DNA of 64,000 bases, from positions 1,364,001 through 1,428,000 of the forward strand of contig CBDEUJ010000004.1 in NCBI GenBank assembly GCA_965243215.1, in the 5' to 3' direction. The notes under the pieces were generated by a model. The model was not told the DNA's origin, searched no databases, and was given only the letters and a program-made list of their open reading frames with translations. Numbering within the stretch: the first letter of the stretch is position 1; each line of letters begins with the position of its first letter. This document shows positions 1 to 10,783 of this stretch, piece after piece. The DNA is from JAJEFO01 sp009843725 (GTDB taxonomy: Bacteria > Pseudomonadota > Alphaproteobacteria > Rhodobacterales > Rhodobacteraceae). A program made the position numbers and the translations under genes.

Positions 1-992
1 GCGACAGCGCCGAACGTGGCGGTGCCGGCGCCGGCGAACCTGGGCAGCGCTTGGCGCACCACGTCCGCCCGTCCGGCGCCCAGGTGCAGGCCGACGGTCA
101 CCGAGGCGCCGACGGCGGTTCCGAACACCGCCATGAAGAGGAAGCCGCAGATCCGGGCGCCGATCCCGAACCCGTCGCTGACGGCGGTGCCGAAGCTCAC
201 GGCGATTGCGGTGACCGCGGCGTGCTCGAGATTGTAGAGCGCCATCACGCCGCCCAGCGGCAGCCCGATGATCGCGATGCCTCGATAGAGAGGCGGGTGC
301 CATCCGAGGTTGGCGGCGCTGAACACCCTCGCGCCGAAGCGGTTCTTGGCAAGGGACCTTGCCGCAAGCACCGTCGCGACCGCTTGCGCGAACACGGTTG
401 CCCAGGCCGCACCGACAATGCCCAGTCCCGGCCAGGAACCGACCCCGAAGATGAGCACCGGGTTCAGGGCCATGTTCAGAAGAAGTGCGAGCGCCGACGC
501 GCGCGCGGCATCCGCCTCGCCGCCAAGCGAGCGCAGCGCCGTCATCATGGTCGAGTATGCCGGGACAAGGAGCAGCGAAAGCCAGATGACGCTACCGTAA
601 GCCGCGAGATGGCCTCGGGTGCCGGCGCCGATGTCGTAGAGGGGTGCTGCCCACAGCATGAACGCGCCGAAGGCGAGCGCCATCCCCGCCCCAAGTGCCA
701 GCTTGAGGAGCAGCGCCTGCAGGATGACGTGGCCGGTCCGTTCCCGGTCACCGGAGCCGGCCGCCTGCGCGAAGAGCGGGACCGTGCCGGCGCCGACCAC
801 CTCGTTCAGCGCGAGAACGAGGAAGAGGGCTGAAGACGCGATCGCGATGGCCGTCGGCGCGCCGGCGCCGAGCCGCGCCACCCAGAAGATGTCGACGAGC
901 TGGAAGGAGTAGTCGACGGCGTAGCTCAGGGACGCGAAGGCGCCAATGCGCGCAGCGCTCCTCTGGAACCCGTGGCCCCGGTCGTCCGGCAT
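1..992 (-). CDS. MATE-family multidrug/toxin efflux transporter, 3' end outside window
   Basis: Inner-membrane exporter of the MATE type, expected to expel organic cations or toxins using an ion gradient. The reading frame is open from an ATG at 992 to the window edge, so only about the first 330 residues are seen. They show repeated hydrophobic segments and MATE-like stretches such as VDIFWVARLG, NEVVGAGTVPLFAQ and STMMTALRSLGG. A TTG further upstream (1046) is also in frame, but the ATG starting MPDDRG fits the family better. It is divergent from a WYL-type regulator 83 bases away that probably controls it. The first 866 bases of this gene within the window are repeated at 15.7-16.6 kb. Family call is confident; substrate unknown. 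Confidence 0.88.
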   Translation of the reverse strand, partial: MPDDRGHGFQRSAARIGAFASLSYAVDYSFQLVDIFWVARLGAGAPTAIAIASSALFLVLALNEVVGAGTVPLFAQAAGSGDRERTGHVILQALLLKLALGAGMALAFGAFMLWAAPLYDIGAGTRGHLAAYGSVIWLSLLLVPAYSTMMTALRSLGGEADAARASALALLLNMALNPVLIFGVGSWPGLGIVGAAWATVFAQAVATVLAARSLAKNRFGARVFSAANLGWHPPLYRGIAIIGLPLGGVMALYNLEHAAVTAIAVSFGTAVSDGFGIGARICGFLFMAVFGTAVGASVTVGLHLGAGRADVVRQALPRFAGAGTATFGAV

Positions 993-1034
993 GGAAGCCT
1001 CCCGGCTTGAATCACCCGGGACTCCTTCGCATAG

Positions 1035-1056
1035 TGCCACTGACAACTGTGTGGCA
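1035..1056. promoter_or_regulatory. Inverted-repeat operator candidate between MATE and WYL genes
   Basis: A perfect dyad TGCCAC-N10-GTGGCA, with a looser CTGACA...TGGCAG dyad inside it, lies in the 83-base divergent intergenic region. YafY-type regulators commonly bind CTGACA/TGTCAG-like palindromes near their own start. The element is preserved in the second copy at 16596-16617. Binding is inferred. Confidence 0.55.
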
Positions 1057-1075
1057 GCAGAGTCCGCGTACCGAA

Positions 1076-1783
1076 ATGTCCCGCATCGACCGCCTCTTCG
1101 AGCTTGTGCAGATCCTGCGCCGGTCCCGGCGCGCCATGACGGGGAGGGAGATCGCGGAAGCGCTGGAGGTCAGCCTGCGCACCATATACCGGGACTGCGC
1201 CTCGCTGCAGGCGATGGGCGTCCCCGTGGAAGGCGAGGCCGGCGTCGGCTACGTGATGCGGCGCGGCTACGACCTGCCGCCGCTCGCCTTCACGAAGGAA
1301 GAGGCGGAGGCCGTCCTCGCCGGCCTCAGGATGCTCGGCCGGACCGGGGACGGCGCGTTGATCGGCGCCGCCGCCAAGGCGGAATCGAAGCTCGTCGTCG
1401 CCAGGCAGGTTGCCGGTGATGCGGAGGACCCGCGACGTCTCGTTTCGCAGGCCGGGGCGCCGGACGCCCGGATGGACGTGCTCAGGACCGTTCGCGATGC
1501 CGTCGACACGGAAACCGGGATCGACGCCCGGTATCGCGACCGCAACGGGCGCGTGACGCGCCGGCGGCTGCGCCCGCTGTGCCTGATCTACTACCCGGAC
1601 GCGACGGTCCTCGCCGCCTGGTGCGAGCTGCGGCAGTCGTTCCGGCACTTCCGGGTCGACTGGTTCGAGGAGATCGTCCCGACCGGCGAGAGCTTTGCCG
1701 ACGCCGGGAAGACTCTCCGGGAACAATGGCGGACCCTGGAGGGCTGGTCGCCGGACTACCCGGGCGCGGTCGGGCATGGATGA
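1076..1783 (+). CDS. YafY/DeoR-type transcriptional regulator with HTH and WYL domains
   Basis: A 235-residue regulator. Residues 1-60 form an HTH_11-type winged helix-turn-helix (MSRIDRLFELVQILR, then TGREIAEALEVSLRTIYRD). The rest is a WYL-like ligand-sensing domain, with the LIYYPD-TVLAAWCELR stretch typical of YafY proteins. The ATG at 1076 is chosen over an upstream TTG (1007) because it begins exactly at the conserved MSRIDRLFEL. It is divergent from the MATE gene, which suggests control of the exporter and itself through the dyad at 1035-1056. A copy at 16637-17344 differs by only two residues (G to A and K to R in the GDGALIGAAAKAES stretch). Confidence 0.9.
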   Translation: MSRIDRLFELVQILRRSRRAMTGREIAEALEVSLRTIYRDCASLQAMGVPVEGEAGVGYVMRRGYDLPPLAFTKEEAEAVLAGLRMLGRTGDGALIGAAAKAESKLVVARQVAGDAEDPRRLVSQAGAPDARMDVLRTVRDAVDTETGIDARYRDRNGRVTRRRLRPLCLIYYPDATVLAAWCELRQSFRHFRVDWFEEIVPTGESFADAGKTLREQWRTLEGWSPDYPGAVGHG

Positions 1784-1804
1784 ACGGCTGCCGTGAAGGA
1801 GTGA

Positions 1805-3148
<1,344 letters not shown>

Positions 3149-3166
3149 CCGGCCTGGCAGGGCTGC

Positions 3167-3190
3167 GGTCAAGCGCTTTGGTGCTTGGCC
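3167..3190 (+). promoter_or_regulatory. Intercistronic stem-loop after the sugar-binding-protein gene
   Basis: GGTCAAGC and GCTTGGCC flank an eight-base loop. As RNA this is an 8-bp stem with one G-U pair, without a U-run. Its place between binding-protein and permease genes suggests an mRNA-stability or attenuation element that keeps binding protein in excess. Confidence 0.5.
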
Positions 3191-3223
3191 GCGAAGGGCA
3201 ACTCGGGGCGAGGAGGCGAATTC

Positions 3224-4162
3224 TTGCGTGAACAAAGCCTGCAGGCGCAGCGCCGCCGTGCCGCATATCGCTTTCTCGCCCCTATGATCGTTGCGCTGTT
3301 CTGCGTGGCTGCATGGCCGCTCCTGCGCACGATTTACTTCTCGTTCACCGACACCTCGCTGACCAACCTCTACGGAGGCGAGTGGATTGGCTTCGACAAT
3401 TACCTCAGGCGCATCGAGCTGAGTTCGGGCCGGGTTGTGTGGCGAGGAACGCTGGCGGACCCGGCGTGGTGGAACGCGGTCTGGAACACGGTCTACTTCT
3501 CGGTCGTCTCGGTGTTCTTCGAGACTTTCCTCGGGCTGGGCATCGCGCTCGTGCTCAACGCGGAGTTCAAGGGCCGCGGCCTGGTCCGCGCCGCAATCCT
3601 CATTCCCTGGGCGATTCCGACGATCGTCTCGGCAAAGATGTGGGGGTGGATGCTGAACGACCAGTTCGGCATCATCAACGACATCCTGATCCGGCTGGGC
3701 CTGATCGAGCGCGGCATCGCCTGGACCGCAAGCGCCGACACGGCGATGATTGCGATCCTGGTCGTCGATGTCTGGAAGACCACGCCCTTCATGGCGTTGC
3801 TGATCCTCGCCGGGCTGCAGATGATCCCGCGGGACATCTACGAGGCGGCCAAGGTCGACGGGGTGCATCCCCTGAAGGTCTTCTGGAAGGTCACGTTGCC
3901 GCTTGTGCGGCCGGCGCTGATGGTTGCGGTGATCTTCCGCATGCTTGACGCGCTCCGGATCTTCGACCTCGTCTACGTCCTGACACCAAACTCGAAGGCG
4001 ACAAAGACGATGTCGGTCATATCGCGGGAGAACCTGATCGAGTTCGACAAGTTCGCCTACGGTTCGGCACAGTCAACGCTTCTCTTCGTCATCATCCTGA
4101 TTTTCGTCACGCTCTACATCTGGCTTGGCCGCGTTGACCTTTCCGGCGAAGTCAGGCGATGA
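3224..4162 (+). CDS. Sugar ABC transporter permease (MalF/ThuF type)
   Basis: Inner-membrane subunit of about 312 residues with an N-terminal hydrophobic segment (FLAPMIVALFCVAAWPLLR) and further segments. It has the EAA loop near the C-terminus (DIYEAAKVDGVHPLKVFWKV followed by LPLVRP) that contacts the ATPase. The TTG at 3224 is chosen because AGGAGG lies 7 bases upstream; an in-frame TTG at 3185 has no such site. It overlaps the next permease by four bases (ATGA). Together with 4159-4998 and 5003-6016 it should form an alpha-glucoside or trehalose-type importer. Confidence 0.92.
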   Translation: MREQSLQAQRRRAAYRFLAPMIVALFCVAAWPLLRTIYFSFTDTSLTNLYGGEWIGFDNYLRRIELSSGRVVWRGTLADPAWWNAVWNTVYFSVVSVFFETFLGLGIALVLNAEFKGRGLVRAAILIPWAIPTIVSAKMWGWMLNDQFGIINDILIRLGLIERGIAWTASADTAMIAILVVDVWKTTPFMALLILAGLQMIPRDIYEAAKVDGVHPLKVFWKVTLPLVRPALMVAVIFRMLDALRIFDLVYVLTPNSKATKTMSVISRENLIEFDKFAYGSAQSTLLFVIILIFVTLYIWLGRVDLSGEVRR

Positions 4163-4998
4163 CCCGCTCAGGCATGGATTGGGTGAAGCTGATCGGCTTT
4201 TATGCGGTCGTCGTCGCTATCGTCGTGGTAAGCGTGTTTCCGTTCTACTACGCGATCCTGACATCCTTGAAGTCGGGAACCGCGATCTTTCGCGTAAACT
4301 ATTTCCCGGTAGACTTCTCCCTCCAGAATTTCGTGACCGTCATGACCGGCAGGAGCTTCGTGCGGTCGGTGTTCAACTCGGTCGTCGTCGCCGGCGGCAC
4401 CGTCCTGTTCGCGCTTCTGCTTGCCGTTACGGCCTCCTATGCGCTGTCCCGCGTCAGGTTCCGGGGGCGGGGGCTGCTGCTGATGACAATTCTGGCGGTC
4501 TCGATGTTCCCGCAGATAGCCGTGCTTGCCGGACTGTTCGAGCTCATCCGATTCATCGGCGTCTACAACACGCCCTGGGCGCTGATCCTGAGCTACACGA
4601 TCTTCACCCTGCCCTTCACGGTCTGGGTGCTTACCACCTTCATGCGCGACCTGCCGATCGAGATCGAGGAGGCCGCGATCATCGACGGGGCGACGCCCTG
4701 GATCATCATCACGAGGGTCTTCATGCCGCTCCTGTGGCCTGCGCTCGTCACCACCGGCCTGCTCGCTTTCATTGGGGCATGGAACGAATTCCTGTTTGCG
4801 CTCACATTCACGATCGACGAGACGATGCGCACGGTACCCGTTGCCATCGCGCTGCTGTCCGGCGCTTCCGAGCAGGAGATTCCGTGGGGTTCCATCATGG
4901 CGGCATCCGTCATCGTGACCGTGCCTCTCGTGCTGCTTGTGCTGGTCTTTCAGCGCAAGATCGTGGCCGGCCTGACCGCTGGCGGAGTCAAGGGATGA
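4159..4998 (+). CDS. Sugar ABC transporter permease (MalG/ThuG type)
   Basis: Second inner-membrane permease, 279 residues. It has the SVFPFYYAILTSLKS-type first segment and the PIEIEEAAIIDGATPW EAA-type loop followed by a hydrophobic C-terminal half with the family's AWNEFLFAL motif. It is translationally coupled to the upstream permease by an ATGA overlap and followed after four bases by the ATPase gene, so the three are clearly one transcript. Confidence 0.93.
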   Translation: MTRSGMDWVKLIGFYAVVVAIVVVSVFPFYYAILTSLKSGTAIFRVNYFPVDFSLQNFVTVMTGRSFVRSVFNSVVVAGGTVLFALLLAVTASYALSRVRFRGRGLLLMTILAVSMFPQIAVLAGLFELIRFIGVYNTPWALILSYTIFTLPFTVWVLTTFMRDLPIEIEEAAIIDGATPWIIITRVFMPLLWPALVTTGLLAFIGAWNEFLFALTFTIDETMRTVPVAIALLSGASEQEIPWGSIMAASVIVTVPLVLLVLVFQRKIVAGLTAGGVKG

Positions 4999-5002
4999 CG
5001 AA

Positions 5003-6016
<1,014 letters not shown>

Positions 6017-6082
6017 CGATTGCAGAGCAATCTTGGATGATCCGTCGGTTCGAGGGACCGACGAATGAGAGGGAATCAAACC

Positions 6083-7438
6083 ATGACCAAACTGGTTCTT
6101 GTCGGTGCCGGAAGCTTGCAGTTCGGCACGGGGATGCTGGGCGACGTGTTCAGCTCGGCGCTGCTCCGCGGCTCGGAGGTCGTCTTGAACGACATAAATG
6201 TCGAAGCTGCAAGGCGCACATTGAAGATTGCGCAGGACTACATTGAATCGAAAGGGCTCGACCACGTGATCCGGGTCGAATCCGATTTGGATGCGGCGCT
6301 GCAAGGTGCGGACTATGTCGTGATCTCGATCGAGGTCGGCGATCGCTTCAAGCTATGGGACCTTGACTGGAGGCTGCCTCAGCAATATGGAATCAAGCAG
6401 GTCTACGGAGAGAACGGGGGTGCAGGCGGCCTCTTCCATTCGCTGCGAATAATTCCGCCAATCCTCGACATCTGCGGCAAGGTGATGGAGACCGCACCGG
6501 ACGCGACCGTTTTCAATTTCTCCAACCCGATGAGCCGGATCTGCACGACCGTGCATCGAAGATATCCGGAACTGAAACTTGTCGGCATGTGCCACGAGGT
6601 CGCGAGCCTCGAGCGTCATCTTCCGCCACTGCTTGGCGTTGACAGGTCGGAGATCCGGTATCGCGCAGGCGGCCTGAATCACTTGTCCGTGCTGACGGAC
6701 GTGACTTACGTCGCATCCGGCGAATCAGCCTATGAGGATGTCCGCAGGCTTGCGCCGGGCCATTTCAGCAGGACGCCGGGATATTCCGAGATCCTCAACG
6801 GAACCCGCGATACGGGCAGGACGCTCGACACTGAAGGCTGGATGCAGATCGACACCAGTCACGTCTCCAATGCTCGTCCATGGTCCGACCGATGGCTGTT
6901 CAAGGAGATCTTCGAGAGGTTCGGGGCATTGCCGATCACGTCCGACAGCCACTTTGGCGAGTACATCCAATGGGCGCATGACTGTTCGGATCACCGGGGG
7001 ATTCTCGACTTCTACACATATTACCGGAACTTCCTGGGACGGGGCGGTGAAGCAATCAAGGAAGAGAACAAGGAGCGCGTGGTCCCGATCATCGAGGGAC
7101 TGCTTGCCGGCGATGCTTATGAAGAGGCGGCCGTGAACATTCCCAATGAGGGATTCATCCGTGACTTGCCAAGCTGGATGGTCGTTGAGGTGCCTGCAAT
7201 CGTCGACGGAACCGGCATACACGGCATTGCGGTGGACGTGCCGGACGGTGTCCGCGGACTCTTGACCAACCAGATCGGCATCCACAACCTGACGGCAAGC
7301 GCCGTTCTTGAGAAAAGCCGGGATCTCGTCGTTCAGGCGCTGCTTGTGGATCCTGTCATCACTGTTTCAAGAGGGATCCCGCACCTCGTGGATCACATGA
7401 TCGCGGAGCAGTCTCCCTGGCTCGACTATCTGTCTTGA
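6083..7438 (+). CDS. Family 4 glycoside hydrolase (NAD- and Mn-dependent alpha-glycosidase)
   Basis: Cytoplasmic glycosidase of 451 residues that would cleave the imported sugar by the redox mechanism of GH4 enzymes (C3 oxidation by NAD, elimination, water addition, reduction). It shows the dinucleotide-binding start VGAGSLQFG, the NFSNPMSRI segment, the metal-binding CHEV motif and AGGLNHL. CHEV is, from memory, the variant seen in alpha-glucosidase-type members, which fits the alpha-glucoside-type importer in front of it. The ATG at 6083 is preferred to 6065 because GAGAGGGA lies just upstream and the protein then starts at the NAD motif. It is the last gene of the operon. Confidence 0.9.
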   Translation: MTKLVLVGAGSLQFGTGMLGDVFSSALLRGSEVVLNDINVEAARRTLKIAQDYIESKGLDHVIRVESDLDAALQGADYVVISIEVGDRFKLWDLDWRLPQQYGIKQVYGENGGAGGLFHSLRIIPPILDICGKVMETAPDATVFNFSNPMSRICTTVHRRYPELKLVGMCHEVASLERHLPPLLGVDRSEIRYRAGGLNHLSVLTDVTYVASGESAYEDVRRLAPGHFSRTPGYSEILNGTRDTGRTLDTEGWMQIDTSHVSNARPWSDRWLFKEIFERFGALPITSDSHFGEYIQWAHDCSDHRGILDFYTYYRNFLGRGGEAIKEENKERVVPIIEGLLAGDAYEEAAVNIPNEGFIRDLPSWMVVEVPAIVDGTGIHGIAVDVPDGVRGLLTNQIGIHNLTASAVLEKSRDLVVQALLVDPVITVSRGIPHLVDHMIAEQSPWLDYLS

Positions 7439-7481
7439 TGCGGCAAGGCGCCCTTTGGAGGGTGGCCCCCGAAATTCCGCA

Positions 7482-7523
7482 CTTCAGCCAAACGGCGCTG
7501 CGGGAGTTCACGTTCGGCTGAAG
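7482..7523. repeat. 12-bp inverted repeat downstream of the GH4 gene
   Basis: CTTCAGCCAAAC and GTTCGGCTGAAG are complementary in 11 of 12 positions around an 18-base spacer. It sits 44 bases after the GH4 stop and before an integrase remnant, so it may be a factor-dependent terminator or the end of a lost mobile element. There is no T-run. The surrounding 7439-7670 otherwise holds no recognisable gene. Confidence 0.45.
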
Positions 7524-7670
7524 ATCAGGCGGGGGGTTGTCCGGCTTGCGGCTGGAACTGCGGAGCCAAATCCCTCCTTTCCTCCCATCTTCGGTCGGCG
7601 CACTCGTCAGACTTACCTTGCAGGCCAACCAAAGATACAGCTCCCCCGGCTGCCGAGTGGCAGGGCGTGA

Positions 7671-8258
7671 CTTCCGGGCCCGGCGGAGGTTCTTCCGCTC
7701 TGGCGCCCGGGCATCGAGGCGGTCGTGGTCAATCCCGCGCTCCGCAACATCTTCCTGGTTGGCCTCTGCACGGGCATGCGCCGGGGCGAGGTCGTGTCGC
7801 TGCGCTGGGAGCAGGTCGTCCTGGAGCGGGGCGTCCTGCGGGTCGACGAGACGAAGACGGGCGTGCCGCTCGAGCTTCCGGTCACGCGGCAGCTCGCAGC
7901 GATCTTCGAGCGGCTACGGCCGGACTGCGGCTGTCACAAGGCACCGTCCGAGGGCTGGCTGTTCCCGTCGCCGAAGAAGGCGAAGTCGGGCCCTGTCGCG
8001 GACATTGCGCGCTTCTACGAAGGCATCGGCGAAGTGGCGGGCACACGGTTCTGGTTCCACGGGCCGCGCAACGCGTTCATCACGGTGGCCGAGCGCGAGC
8101 CGATGATGCCGCGCTCGCTGACGAAGCGGCTGGTCAACCACGCCCGTCAGTCCGACGTGACGGAGGGCTACGCCGCCTACTGGACCGTGGAGCAGCTGCG
8201 CGAGCCGGCCCAGCGGGTCGCTGATCGCATCGACGAGCTGAGCAAATGGTACGCTTGC
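7671..8258 (+). pseudogene. Tyrosine-recombinase (phage-type integrase) C-terminal remnant
   Basis: Catalytic half of a site-specific recombinase. Visible are GLCTGMRRGEVVSLRWEQV with the first catalytic arginine, the box II region written HGPRNAF (usual HxLR), and VNHARQSDVTEGYAAYW containing the H/R-x-x-T-x-x-Y tyrosine region. The N-terminal core-binding domain is absent: a stop in frame at 7668 precedes the conserved part. After RVADRIDELSK at about 8250 the frame reads on into unrelated sequence. The remnant marks an old integration event; activity is not expected. Confidence 0.8.
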
Positions 8259-8281
8259 CATTTGCAAATGCGTGGCAAGCG
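8242..8281. repeat. Overlapping mutually exclusive inverted repeats behind the integrase remnant
   Basis: GCAAATGG (8242-8249) pairs with CCATTTGC (8258-8265), and CGCTTGCCA (8252-8260) pairs with TGGCAAGCG (8273-8281). Both are perfect and share bases, so only one stem can form at a time. A third GCAAATG occurs at 8264-8270. The position at the integrase 3' end suggests a terminator or attachment-site relic. Confidence 0.5.
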
Positions 8282-8678
8282 GTCGCGGAACTGGGTGCGG
8301 TGGATGTGTCTGGCCCGCCAAGTCCGTCTCCAGGCTGTCGGCGGTTCGTGCCGCCGATGCGTTCATTCGTTCGTACGCGAGGTGAGCAGAGCCCGCCGCG
8401 TCAGGAACGCCCCGAGCGATGGTCCCGCCACCGGTGCGTTCGAAGATTCCGGCGGCCGTTTCGGCGAAACGCCTGGACCCACCAATGGCTGCATGTTCCA
8501 AGCACGTTATGGCGAAGTTTCGACCAAGTCCTTTCGGGCAATCACGATCACGCATTCTCACTGCGTCACGCCAAGCCAACAAGTCCGAAACTTCGCGCCT
8601 TCGCCATTCCTGACGCCAGGAGCGGCACCGTGCAACGCTCTTTCCAGCACCCCACGCCGACAGGACAAGAGGCATGTC
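8282..8678. other. No recognisable gene
   Basis: Open frames exist on both strands, as is common in GC-rich DNA, but none shows a family motif or a convincing ribosome-binding site. The segment probably joins two recombined pieces. Confidence 0.4.
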
Positions 8679-8990
8679 ATGAGCAGAACCAACCAGCTTG
8701 TCGAGGAAGCTTTAGGCAAGCTCGAGGCACCCTACGGCGAGGATGTTGTCGACGAAGTTCTCGGGATCATCGAGAGCGATCCTGGCATGCTCGCGGAATA
8801 CCGGAGCATCATCGAAGACGGGAAGAAAGAAGGGAGATTCCTCCTGGAGGAGGGGGACATCAATCCGCTTGTCAGCCAATGCGTGAGGAGAATGACCGGC
8901 GGACGGGTCACGTCCAAGGGCAACCCTTGCAAAAATGAATGCCCTGGCAAGGACGTACTCGAAACTGGCCGACATGACAGCCATCTGAAG
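8679..8990 (+). other. Possible start of an unrecognised small protein
   Basis: An ATG at 8679 with AAGAGG upstream opens a frame with an acidic, gene-like composition (MSRTNQLVEEALGKLEAPYG, then EDVVDEVLGIIESDPGML and a later CKNECPGK). The open frame continues to 9680, antisense to hicAB, but composition stops looking like a protein beyond about 8990. It may be the 5' part of a truncated gene. No family recognised. Confidence 0.3.
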
Positions 8991-9164
8991 TTCAACGCCG
9001 AGCAGGCAAGTTTCCGGCTTCCACGAAGCCGGCGATCCTCTGGTCACAGATTATCACTTCCCGAATTGCGGCACGCAACTTGGCACAAGGGAGCAGTTCG
9101 GTGGAGGCGTGATTCTTTCCCAGGATGCCTTCCCGCACGTCCTGGCTACCTGTCCGGAGGCCCG

Positions 9165-9377
9165 TCAGGCGGCGACCTGCACCACCGCCGCCGTGCATTG
9201 CGGAGCCGGCACGGGGTCGCCGTGCTCGCGCAGGCTCTCGATGTGCAGAGCGATGGCCGCACCAATCTCGCGGATGGCGTCGTCCCGGGTCGCACCGGTC
9301 GCCACGCATCCCGGCAGGTCGGGCACGAAGGCGGCATAGTTCCGCGGCGCCTTCTCAATGACGATCATGTATTCCAT
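9165..9377 (-). CDS. hicB: HicB-family antitoxin (short form)
   Basis: A 70-residue protein with the degenerate RNase-H-like HicB fold: MEYMIVIEKAPRNYAAFVPD, then LPGCVATGATRDDAIREIGAAI and LHIESLREHG. It should bind and neutralise the HicA toxin encoded just upstream, with an 8-base gap. It lacks the extra C-terminal DNA-binding domain of longer HicB proteins, so autoregulation may be weak. The start at 9377 is chosen because the longer upstream frame is the shadow of hicA. Surrounded by truncated genes, the pair may be maintained by addiction. Confidence 0.88.
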   Translation of the reverse strand: MEYMIVIEKAPRNYAAFVPDLPGCVATGATRDDAIREIGAAIALHIESLREHGDPVPAPQCTAAVVQVAA

Positions 9378-9385
9378 CTGGATCC

Positions 9386-9577
9386 TCACTTCTTCAGTCC
9401 CGCCTGTTTCATGATGCTGGCCCAGGTTCCGGGCGGGAGGTCGTCGCTGGCCTTGCCGGCTATCGTCACGGTCCCAGGCTTGCCGGGATGCCGGTACTGG
9501 CGATGGCTGCCTCTCATCCTGATCTGCGACCATCCCTCTCGTTCGACGAGGCGGATCGCGTCACGTACCTTGGGCAT
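9386..9577 (-). CDS. hicA: HicA-family toxin (mRNA interferase)
   Basis: A 63-residue double-stranded-RNA-binding-fold toxin that cleaves mRNA independently of ribosomes in characterised members. It shows the family pattern of VRDAIRLVEREGW, the catalytic-histidine segment MRGSHRQYRHP (His25), TVTIAGKASDDLPPGT and a C-terminal IMKQAGL. It is first in the hicAB operon, the common order. Length is normal and no damage is seen, so it is probably functional. Confidence 0.9.
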   Translation of the reverse strand: MPKVRDAIRLVEREGWSQIRMRGSHRQYRHPGKPGTVTIAGKASDDLPPGTWASIMKQAGLKK

Positions 9578-9636
9578 TCGGCACAGACATCATGCATGGC
9601 ACCAGACGCACTCCTTCGCCGCAGACCCTACCGGGA

Positions 9637-9813
9637 TCAAGACGAGGCCCCGCTGTTCACGGGATCTCGGAACGTCCTGACCGGGTTGAACATCCGAAAC
9701 AATCGCATCTCGGCAAGGTCCGCATTCGTCGCTGCACCGGCCAGATCGGAGGTGAAGTCCCTGGCCATGAGTTGGTGCGTCATCGCCATTCTGTCGAAGG
9801 AAGCGTCCGCCAT
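9637..9813 (-). CDS. Small hypothetical protein
   Basis: A 58-residue ATG frame (MADASFDRMAMTHQLMARDF, then TSDLAGAATNADLAEMRLFR) ends at a TGA at 9637. Composition is plausible for a small protein and it lies upstream of hicA on the same strand, but no family is recognised and no strong ribosome-binding site is visible. It may be chance. Confidence 0.25.
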   Translation of the reverse strand: MADASFDRMAMTHQLMARDFTSDLAGAATNADLAEMRLFRMFNPVRTFRDPVNSGASS

Positions 9814-10006
9814 GCCGGGAAGGTAGCATCGCCCGGAGGCACCTTCAACCTTTGCCGCAACCAGCTGTCAGCGACGGGTTCGGGGCCCTGACGCGATTCG
9901 AGAGCCCGCGATGCGCGAGTTGCCGGACATGGGGAGCTCTGCACAGCCTGGTGACATTCGTTCATCCCTGGGCAATGCTCGAAAGGCTGAATTGGGGAGA
10001 ATTGAC

Positions 10007-10783
10007 GTGCTCGACGCGAAAGCGATTGCAGGCTGGCCCGGAAAGAAGATTGACGGCGAAGATCACCCTGCGTTGTGGCACATGCTGGATGTCGGCGCGG
10101 TTGCTGACCGCCTGATCGGGAAGCGCCCTGTCACGGGATCCGCCTCCTGGGACCAAGCGATCGTGCTGATGATCGTGCTGCACGATCTCGGAAAGTTCAG
10201 CGAATGCTTCCGGGACCAGATCAAGTGTGTTGCCGCACGGGCGGAATGCCGTTCCCAGTTGAGCTTCGTTCTTCTGCAGCGCCACGACAGCCTGCTGGAA
10301 GAACGTGTCGGAGGCTCCGCGCACGCGAGGCGTTCGCTCTGTGCCGCTGTCGCCGGGCACCATGGCGGGCCGCCTGAACTGGATGAAGGCCGCGGCATTC
10401 TCGAGCGGCGATGGATGAGCGCAATCGGAGAGAGGGCCGTTGAGGCGGCAGCCGAAGCAATCGCATCGGTCGGCACGCTTTTTCCCGAAGCCTCGCTTGA
10501 GGGACTTTCCGCCGGCGACGCGAAGGCGCTCAGCTGGAAGGTGTCCGGGCTGAAGGTCCAGGCGGACTGGATCGGATCGAACGCCGATTGGTTCGGCTGT
10601 CAGCTCCCTGACATTCCCGTGGCAAAGTATTGGGCCGATGCGCGAAGTCGCGCGAAGCATGCCGTCGCGGAAGCCGGGCTGCATCTCGCGAAGCCTCGAC
10701 CGGAAGCGGTCACCCTGCCCAAAGAGGCAACCCGTCCACGGACGTCCCTTCGCCGGGACGCGGTCCCCGATGATGTCGCATGA
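10007..10783 (+). pseudogene. cas3: Cas3 HD-nuclease domain without helicase (CRISPR remnant)
   Basis: The predicted 258 residues match the HD nuclease domain of type I CRISPR Cas3: DHPALWHMLDVGAVADRL with the first metal-site histidine (about residue 25), LHDLGKF with the HD pair (59-60), AGHHGGPP (118-119) and the signature GLKVQADWIGSNADWF (about 181-196). A GTG at 10007 has GGGGAG 7 bases upstream. After about residue 235, where Cas3 continues into its DExH helicase, the frame changes to arginine-rich sequence and stops. No helicase, Cascade gene or repeat array is present. ADWIGSN suggests a type I-E-like origin. It could in principle be a stand-alone HD nuclease, but a broken cas3 is more likely. 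Confidence 0.78.

Larger units (their letters stand above)
127..1802. repeat. Direct long repeat, copy A (MATE/WYL module)
   Basis: This 1676-base block matches 15688-17363 at a constant offset of 15561 with scattered substitutions. It covers most of the MATE gene, the divergent intergenic region and the whole WYL regulator. Copy A continues into intact MATE sequence on its left. On its right the match ends at GTGAAGGAGT, 20 bases after the regulator stop, exactly where the truncated sugar-binding-protein gene begins. No insertion sequence or target-site duplication is visible at the ends. Confidence 0.95.

Noticed and set aside
926..1777. Long minus-strand frame opposite the WYL regulator (and its twin at 16487-17338)
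   Set aside because: It is the antisense shadow of the regulator in GC-rich DNA; no motifs, and the regulator frame has clear HTH and WYL features.
7540..7680. Possible tRNA 3' end / attachment site before the integrase remnant
   Set aside because: The AAATCCCTCC stretch is reminiscent of a T-arm end, but no acceptor stem or cloverleaf could be built.
8960..9680. Continuation of the plus-strand frame from the integrase remnant to 9680
   Set aside because: It runs antisense through the intact hicAB genes and loses protein-like composition; kept only as a possible small gene start at 8679.
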